Positions 58,657 to 64,000 of a stretch of DNA of 64,000 nt are shown piece by piece. Position numbers and translations under genes: made by a program. Below the pieces are notes generated by a model that searched no databases, was not told where the DNA came from, and was given only the letters and a program-made list of their open reading frames with translations. The DNA is from Pardosa pseudoannulata (lineage: Eukaryota > Arthropoda > Arachnida > Araneae > Lycosidae): NCBI GenBank assembly GCA_032207245.1, contig CM063504.1, positions 85,358,124-85,422,123 on the forward strand, written 5' to 3'. Position 1 is the first letter of the stretch. Every line of letters begins with the position of its first letter.

Positions 58657-59460
58657 ATGTATGATTATAATTTTAGCTGTTCTATTGTTTATGAATAAAT
58701 AGCAGTAGAACTGTATATGAATTAATAGTAATAAAACATAGAATAATTATGTATTTTTTAAATTTTTTACCAACATAATGTGATACATCGGAATAAAATG
58801 TAATTATTGTTTATGAATTGTTTATCAATAAATAGTAGTAGAATTGTATATGAATTAATAGCAATAAAATATACAATAATTATGAATTTTTTTTTTAATT
58901 TCACCAGTATAATGTGACAAGCCGGAATAAAATGTAATTATTGTTTATGAATTGTTTATGAATAAATAGTAGTAGAATTGTATATGAATTAATAGCAATA
59001 AAATATACAATAATTATGAATTTTTTTTTAATTTCACCAGCATAATGTGACACGTCGGAATAAAATGTAATTATTGTTTATGAATTGTTTATGAATAAAT
59101 AGTAGTAGAATTCTATATGAATTAATAGTAATAAAATATACAATAATTATGTATTTTTTTTTAAATTTCACCAGCATAATGTGACACGCCGGAATAAAAT
59201 GTAATTATTGTTTATGAATTGTTTATGAATAAATAGTAGTAGAATTCTATATGAATTAATAGTAATAAAATATACAATAATTATGTATTTTTTTTTTAAA
59301 TTTCACCAGCATAATGTGACACGCCGGAATAAAATGTAATTATTGTTTATGAATTGTTTATGAATAAATAGTAGTAGAATTCTATATGAATTAATAGTAA
59401 TAAAATATACAATAATTATGTATTTTTTTTTTAAATTTCACAGTATAATGTGACACCCCG
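58657..59460. repeat. Six-unit ~134-bp tandem array
   Basis: Unit boundaries taken at GGAATAAAATG fall near 58791, 58925, 59058, 59192, 59327 and 59461 (periods 133-135). Each unit contains TTGTTTATGAATTGTTTATG, AATAAATAGTAGTAGAATT, AATTAATAG(T/C)AATAAAATA, a poly(T) run of 7-10 and CACCAGCATAATGTGACACG. The first unit is the most diverged and the next-to-last ones nearly identical, the usual picture of ongoing homogenisation. It starts about 85 bp after the 318-bp array. Confidence 0.95.
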
Positions 59461-59469
59461 GAATAAAAT

Positions 59470-60295
59470 CTATGTCTTTGACACCCACCGAGTGTTTATA
59501 GTTGGTTTACAATGCCTCCTCAAGACAACACAAGTGGAAGTAAAGTATTCGAAGCATTTGTCACAAATCTAAATATTAATAACTTCAGTTGTCACATGTC
59601 ATCTACATAAGATATTCTTTGATACGCGGGTTTTTATAAATCACACGTTTTTATCTCATTAGCGGAACTAAAGCATGACTTCTGATTTTGCTTTTTTTTT
59701 ACCCTTGAACCGTTTAAATAATATCTTAGCACCAAATCACAAGCACAGAACCATTCATGAATAGTTGATTGGCGAAAATTATTATATCCTATCTGATAGC
59801 TGGGCGAAAAACATCTCGCCTCTCTGTTGCTCGTAGTCGTCCGAACTTTTCCTGCTTCTGACCTTGAAGGCTGGTTTTCATTATCGCATGAAGGAGAAAG
59901 AGGTTATACGTTTCTTTTTTACTTTTTCTTTCTTTCATTTTCGGAAGCAACAAAAAGTATCAGTTTCAGTGTTTCACTATTCAAGAGAGTAAATTAGCCT
60001 TAAGAAGTGGAGAATGTTCATTAGACCTCTACTTCTCTTGCAGAGAAAGGTAAAAACATGGAGTGGAAGTTGATATTGATTTAAGTACTCCCTTGATTTA
60101 TTACATCGGGAGAAATGTTCATTTCGTACGAAGGCTGTGTACTATTTAATAATATATAAATATTTAGACATGGTATTTTCTTGCAAGATTGAGAGCATTT
60201 CAGAACTGCATGATAAGCTCTACAAATTTATTCTGAATATTTTTGAGGGCTAAAATAACATAATGTTAAGGTTTACAATAACATTGTTAACATCT
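59470..60295. other. Intergenic sequence, no gene
   Basis: No long open frame or repeat boundary recognised; composition is somewhat less AT-rich near 59750-59900. Confidence 0.4.
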
Positions 60296-60301
60296 TCTTA
60301 A

Positions 60302-60919
60302 CACTTGGCATGCGAGTATACTTCACCGCCAACTTACGCATGCAGCGGGCGTTTTTTCGTGAATCGCGCGAAAGTTTAGTTATTCAGAAAAATCGCAGTA
60401 AATCGAAAACTACTTTGTTTTTATGAACGAAACTTTTTTTATTTTACACTTTAATATATACTGTATGATTATTTAACCAAAAAATAATAATATTTTTACA
60501 AAATCATAAGAATAAACAATTTTTAAAATTTTACAATCAAAAATATTTTTTCATGACAAGTACAAATAGCACTATTTATTATCAATTTTGTATTCAACAA
60601 TAAAAAACCAAGCTTCAAATTGACAAAACACGACTTGTAATTTTGAAGATAGGAATTCGATTGAAGACGAAATAACTCAACAAAAGACCGAGTAACTCGA
60701 CAATCATAACTTGTGCAAAGAAAAAATGCAAAACGTTGCATAGCAGCGCAAACAGCACTCATATAATGTCACACATACATATAATTATACGTATTTAGTA
60801 GATTTGTGGTGGTTAGCGGATATCCACCACAAATCTACTAAATACGTATTTTTACGTGACCAGCGCTCCAGTGACAGACTGCAAAAAAACGTAAAAATAC
60901 GTTGCCCATATGCGAAGTG
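60302..60919. mobile_element. TTAA-flanked MITE, family P6, with perfect hairpin
   Basis: Flanked by TTAA at 60298-60301 and 60920-60923. Inverted ends are CACTTGGCATGCGAG (left) and CACTTCGCATATGGG (right, other strand). Near the right end lies a perfect 26-bp inverted repeat, 60787-60812 and 60824-60849 (starting ATACGTATTTAGTAGATTTG), with an 11-nt loop. The motif CGTAAAAATACG follows. The minus frame 60523-60762 (79 aa, ending CTCHEKIFLIVKF) is not clearly a transposase fragment. Confidence 0.75.
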
Positions 60920-60924
60920 TTAAA

Positions 60925-61835
60925 TTATTAATGTTATTAATGCAGGTAATGGGAGCAGAGTAGGCTTTAAAAATTTTCCCAACGCATAGAAAAATGTAAA
61001 ATGCCTCCATCTACTGGCATATAAAATTTACTTAGAGGTTAAATATTAAATTTATGATTGAAACCTATGAATAGCTTTTGTAAAGAAAAAGTAACAGCAT
61101 GACAAAATAAAACACGTTTATTAAAAAAAACGTTGAAATAAACTAAAAAACAAAAGGGAAAACCATTAAATTCAAACAAATAAAAAAATATAATTTCTGG
61201 TTGTAATTGAGTTTTTTTCTGACTTTTGACTTTGAAGACTTTTAAATTAAATATTTTAGTTCCATTTGACCAGCTAATTCATGTTAGACAACCATTGTAG
61301 TTAAACCATTTAACCAATCTTGAAAATTTGTGAAGCGTAAGAAACACTTTACTAACTTTGTTATTTAAAATTGTGTTTGAATTTTGAAAAGTTCCCCTGA
61401 CCACTTGCCATACTTATTGACAAAAAACACAAAATTTTTTAATAAATAGCAATATTTGCTACAATATTTAGGTTTGAAATTAATTTTTTAAAAATTTACT
61501 TGGGCTTTTCCTTTTTGTCAGTTATGACTAAAATGCGCCACAAAATACTCTGTTTCGTCCGTCTCTAGTCCAGTAATGCTGAGAGTTTTAATAAGCTTCA
61601 TTTTTACACTTTGTTACCACATAATTGAATTACAAATACACATTATTGTTTTATTATACAAACCTACATGACAGGCTAGTACAATGAAGTATTAGTTAAT
61701 TTAGCTGGAATCAAATATCTGGCTAAATAGTTTCTGTTATTAAATATCGAGAGACTGATTTTTATATGCTAGCTCAATTATTATTTGCATCAGGGATAAA
61801 GGAATATGTTAGAGGTGGAACAGTTCCTTATTGGA
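60925..61835. other. AT-rich intergenic sequence
   Basis: No gene or repeat boundary recognised. Confidence 0.4.
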
Positions 61836-61840
61836 CTGAT

Positions 61841-62008
61841 TTGGTTTGGTTTGGAGTGATACGGTCTACTTATTGCAACACAAGGACTAATGAGACCGGG
61901 ACCTACAGCTTAAAGCCGATTCCGAACGGCTACAAATATCTATGCCAAAGTGGGATTAGAACCCACAAACTCCGATTCCGAAGGCCAGCACCCTAACCAA
62001 TCGGCCAT
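61841..62008 (-). mobile_element. SINE S1 copy with TSD
   Basis: Minus-strand copy: tail TTGGTTTGGTTTGGAGTG, body GGGACCTACAGCTTAAAGCC, B-box complement GATTAGAACCCACAAAC, head complement CCAATCGGCCAT. The extreme 5' (CGTTCGG) is missing. Target duplication CCTTATTGGAC (61826-61836) and CCTTTTTGGAC (62013-62023), one mismatch. The 76-aa plus frame is an artefact. Confidence 0.85.
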
Positions 62009-62009
62009 T

Positions 62010-62330
62010 TATCCTTTTTGGACGACGTCTTGACGGATAGGAGATTCGCGTTTGTTACAACCGAGGAAATAACGAAAACTCAATCCTTACTTCTATTGTC
62101 CAAAAAATTATGAAAGATAGCATTCATTAACATCAGCACAGGGATATATTATGTTCAAAATTACCAACTTTATCTAGTCGACCCCAGTGAGCCTATGATT
62201 ATCAGTACTAGATACAAAATAAGAATTTATTAGACATTAACACCAAAATGTCAAATTTTTGAACCAGTTAACATTTAAGTACATAATATTACAGACATGC
62301 CTTTTTTAAAATAACTTTATAGCTTTATTA
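62010..62330. other. No feature recognised
   Basis: AT-rich sequence between the SINE and the short Helitron. Confidence 0.4.
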
Positions 62331-62335
62331 CGTAA

Positions 62336-62962
62336 CTAGCATATAGCCCGTCATATGCCGGGATCAGTCAAATTTTTAATTTTCCAGAATTGCAAATACC
62401 CTATGAGACAGGTAAAAAAAAAGGTTAGTGTTTTGGCTGAGAATTATCTTTCAACAAAATTATCAATTAAAATTATCACATATGTACCTAATCTATTAAG
62501 CTAAACATAAAAGAAAATTATTTACATAAATCTAAGACCAGTGATAAAACCTATGAAAATAATGCAGACGATATTTAAATAATTTAAAATAAGAAATAAT
62601 TAAAAGAGATGGTTAAAGGAATGACGTCAGAATACTAGAAAAAAATATTATTTTTATCTATTTATTATGTGATAAATTGATAAATTTATTCGCCTGCTCT
62701 TAAAAGGGGCTTGATATAATGACATTAAACACTCGAAAAGGGAGGAAGGGGTAGATTTCGAGGACAGTATTTTCCGCTGTCATATGAAGCATATTTATAC
62801 CAATTTATTTAAGAATCGGATAGTTTAGGAGAAAATAAACTTTACTAGCTTTGAATTTTGCTAAACCTAACTCATCAAAAATCCAATATGGATGCCTCTA
62901 TCCATTCCAGGTACAACCGCTTCATAAATTCAAGGACGGACGGGCTATTATTATATAGGGGA
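62336..62962 (-). mobile_element. Non-autonomous Helitron, short complete copy
   Basis: Read on the minus strand it begins TCCCCTATATAATAATAGCC (from 62962) and ends CCCGGCATATGACGGG, CTATATG, CTAG (at 62336). The base before TC is A and the base after CTAG is T, the canonical Helitron insertion dinucleotide A/T, with no target duplication. It matches the first 540 bp and last 130 bp of the copy at 55440. It lacks the intervening part, so it is an internally deleted 627-bp derivative that needed an autonomous Helitron to move. Confidence 0.8.
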
Positions 62963-62964
62963 TG

Positions 62965-63650
62965 CTATGATATAGGGATTAAACTATTTTCAGGCTACGA
63001 GTTTTAAGAATATTTATTTAAAAGAAAAAATTAGGGTTTTTTGTCTTTTTTGCCTATTTTACGCTTTTAAACAGGGATTTCAAAGGTTCATGTTCAATCC
63101 TTTCATGCTTTTAATACATTGTCTGCCATGGGTGTCACCAGTGACCGGCACTCTACTTGGCTACAGAGGTGCCACCGGTGACCGGCGACGAAGCAAATAA
63201 TAAAAGTACATAAATATAATAAATATGGATACTGATACATTTTCAATAATACCGCTGTTATTATAATGGTTTGAAGAAATTAATGCAAAATAGAACATAC
63301 AAAAATAATTCTATTAGTACATGAAAAATATACATTTTATCAGTGCATACTGCGATGAGTCAGACTGAAACATTCAAGGCAAGTAAAAGGTGAATACACG
63401 CAATTGGAACGATATGTCACCCCTTTTTTAGTCAAATTCATTGAACTAGTTCTTCCTAACTGCTTTGAATTCTAAAGAGAAGGTTAAAAACAATTTTTTT
63501 AATTATCAGACCAGCTTATCTCGTATCATGTTTGAACTCAATTTTTCTTTAGCTGGTATACTCAATTTGCTACCTATAAAGCTTTAATCTTTCTCCCAAA
63601 CTCAAGCATTTTCTCTCCTTTTTTCCCCGTACCCAAATTTAACTTTTCTG
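62965..63650. other. AT-rich sequence with a direct repeat
   Basis: GTGTCACCAGTGACCGGC at about 63132 recurs as GTGCCACCGGTGACCGGC at about 63169, a 37-bp step. Preceding TTGTCTGCCATGGGTG resembles the ends of the P2 element at 12499, so this may be a lone end of another TTAA-type transposon. No gene seen. Confidence 0.35.
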
Positions 63651-63656
63651 TGTATG

Positions 63657-63971
63657 TCATGCCAACTCATACTCATAGTCTGATGCAATACCATTAATAG
63701 TTACTCCAGTACTAGAGGGCTTGGCCCAGGGAGTACTGTTGAGAAATCTTCCTGTGAGATCCTGTGAGAATTCTAAAGAATGACCGTAATCACTTAGCAA
63801 TCGAGCAAATGAGATTGGTCTCAATGGTATGTGTGATAAATCAGAGCCCAACTCTAATTTTGTAATAGCAGTCAGAACTGGAAGCTCTGGCCTATTTTTA
63901 CTCTTCAAATATTTTCTTATGCAACATCTTTCCTTGGGCATTATAACATTCATTCGAGAACCGTATGAATC
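63657..63971 (-). CDS. Candidate terminal coding exon, unknown protein
   Basis: The frame is open from 63971 to a stop at 63657-63659; the first Met is at 63953 (98 residues). The translation has ordinary amino-acid composition (GSDLSHIPLRPISFARLL, HSLEFSQDLTGRFLN, VTINGIASDYEYELA at the C-terminus) and the segment is GC-richer than its flanks, unlike the other frames in the window. On the minus strand an AG preceded by a pyrimidine-rich stretch lies just upstream (near 63975), so it could be the last exon of a gene extending past the right edge. I recognise no family and no signal or membrane segment. It could also be a fragment of a retroelement. No poly(A) signal was noticed close downstream. 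Confidence 0.3.
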   Translation of the reverse strand, partial: DSYGSRMNVIMPKERCCIRKYLKSKNRPELPVLTAITKLELGSDLSHIPLRPISFARLLSDYGHSLEFSQDLTGRFLNSTPWAKPSSTGVTINGIASDYEYELA

Positions 63972-64000
63972 TTATTCTCTAATGGGTGTTGAAAGAAGCG

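Noticed and set aside
56683..59460. CRISPR-like array of regular repeats
   Set aside because: Units are long (318 and 134 bp), head-to-tail, without unique spacers, in a eukaryotic context.

Overview
This window looks like gene-poor, AT-rich DNA from an animal nuclear genome. I found no complete host protein-coding gene, no rRNA and no convincing functional tRNA gene. An arthropod, perhaps an arachnid, is my best guess. It rests on the kinds of mobile element present and on a remembered resemblance of the LINE and mariner protein fragments to arachnid copies, so it is an inference. Almost everything recognisable is a dead transposable element, a tandem repeat or a long (TA)n/(TG)n microsatellite. 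Most open reading frames are either microsatellite readings (Ile-Tyr or Thr-His strings) or chance frames in repeats. || Layout. 0-9 kb: two copies of one TTAA-flanked MITE (374-687, 5180-5740), a pogo/Tigger-type MITE (3357-4083) with a tRNA-derived SINE nested in it, and older SINE copies. 9-19 kb: more SINEs, a hAT-like end (11.3 kb), four more TTAA-type elements between 12.5 and 17.0 kb (one keeps the C-terminal zinc-finger exon of a piggyBac transposase), a GC-rich island (14.65-15.24 kb), and a SINE inserted into a SINE (18.65-19.0 kb). 19-26 kb: (TA)n arrays, a Helitron-like element, a broken mariner-family transposase (21.19-22.33 kb) and several LTR-like units bounded by microsatellites. 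26-34 kb: a second Tigger-like MITE (28.76-29.68 kb) and a 317-bp tandem repeat interrupted by a 5'-truncated LINE with a 13-bp target-site duplication (31.2-32.6 kb). 35-38 kb: a roughly 3-kb Tigger-like frame containing more than 500 bp of (TA)n and a 3-copy tandem repeat. 38-48 kb: LTR remnants, a near-identical 242-bp tandem triplication (39.94-40.65 kb), microsatellites and a solo LTR. 48-55 kb: SINEs, a long foldback hairpin (51.23 kb) and a run of LTR-like units separated by microsatellites. 55.4-59.5 kb: a Helitron whose 3' terminus is repeated in a six-unit ~318-bp array, followed by a six-unit ~134-bp array. 60-64 kb: a TTAA element with a perfect 26-bp hairpin, a SINE, a short complete Helitron (62336-62962), and at the right edge one open frame (63657-63953, minus) that may be the last coding exon of an off-window gene. 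|| Most informative points. (1) One SINE family, with a (CCAAA)n-type tail, is present at all ages. One copy consists only of its last 35 nt between 18-bp target-site duplications. (2) The Helitron pair defines both termini and the A/T insertion rule from the sequence alone, and its 3' terminus has become a satellite-like repeat. (3) LTR-like units repeatedly sit inside TA/TG microsatellites. (4) TTAA-flanked families are unusually dense. These are readings by eye; no alignment or database search was run.
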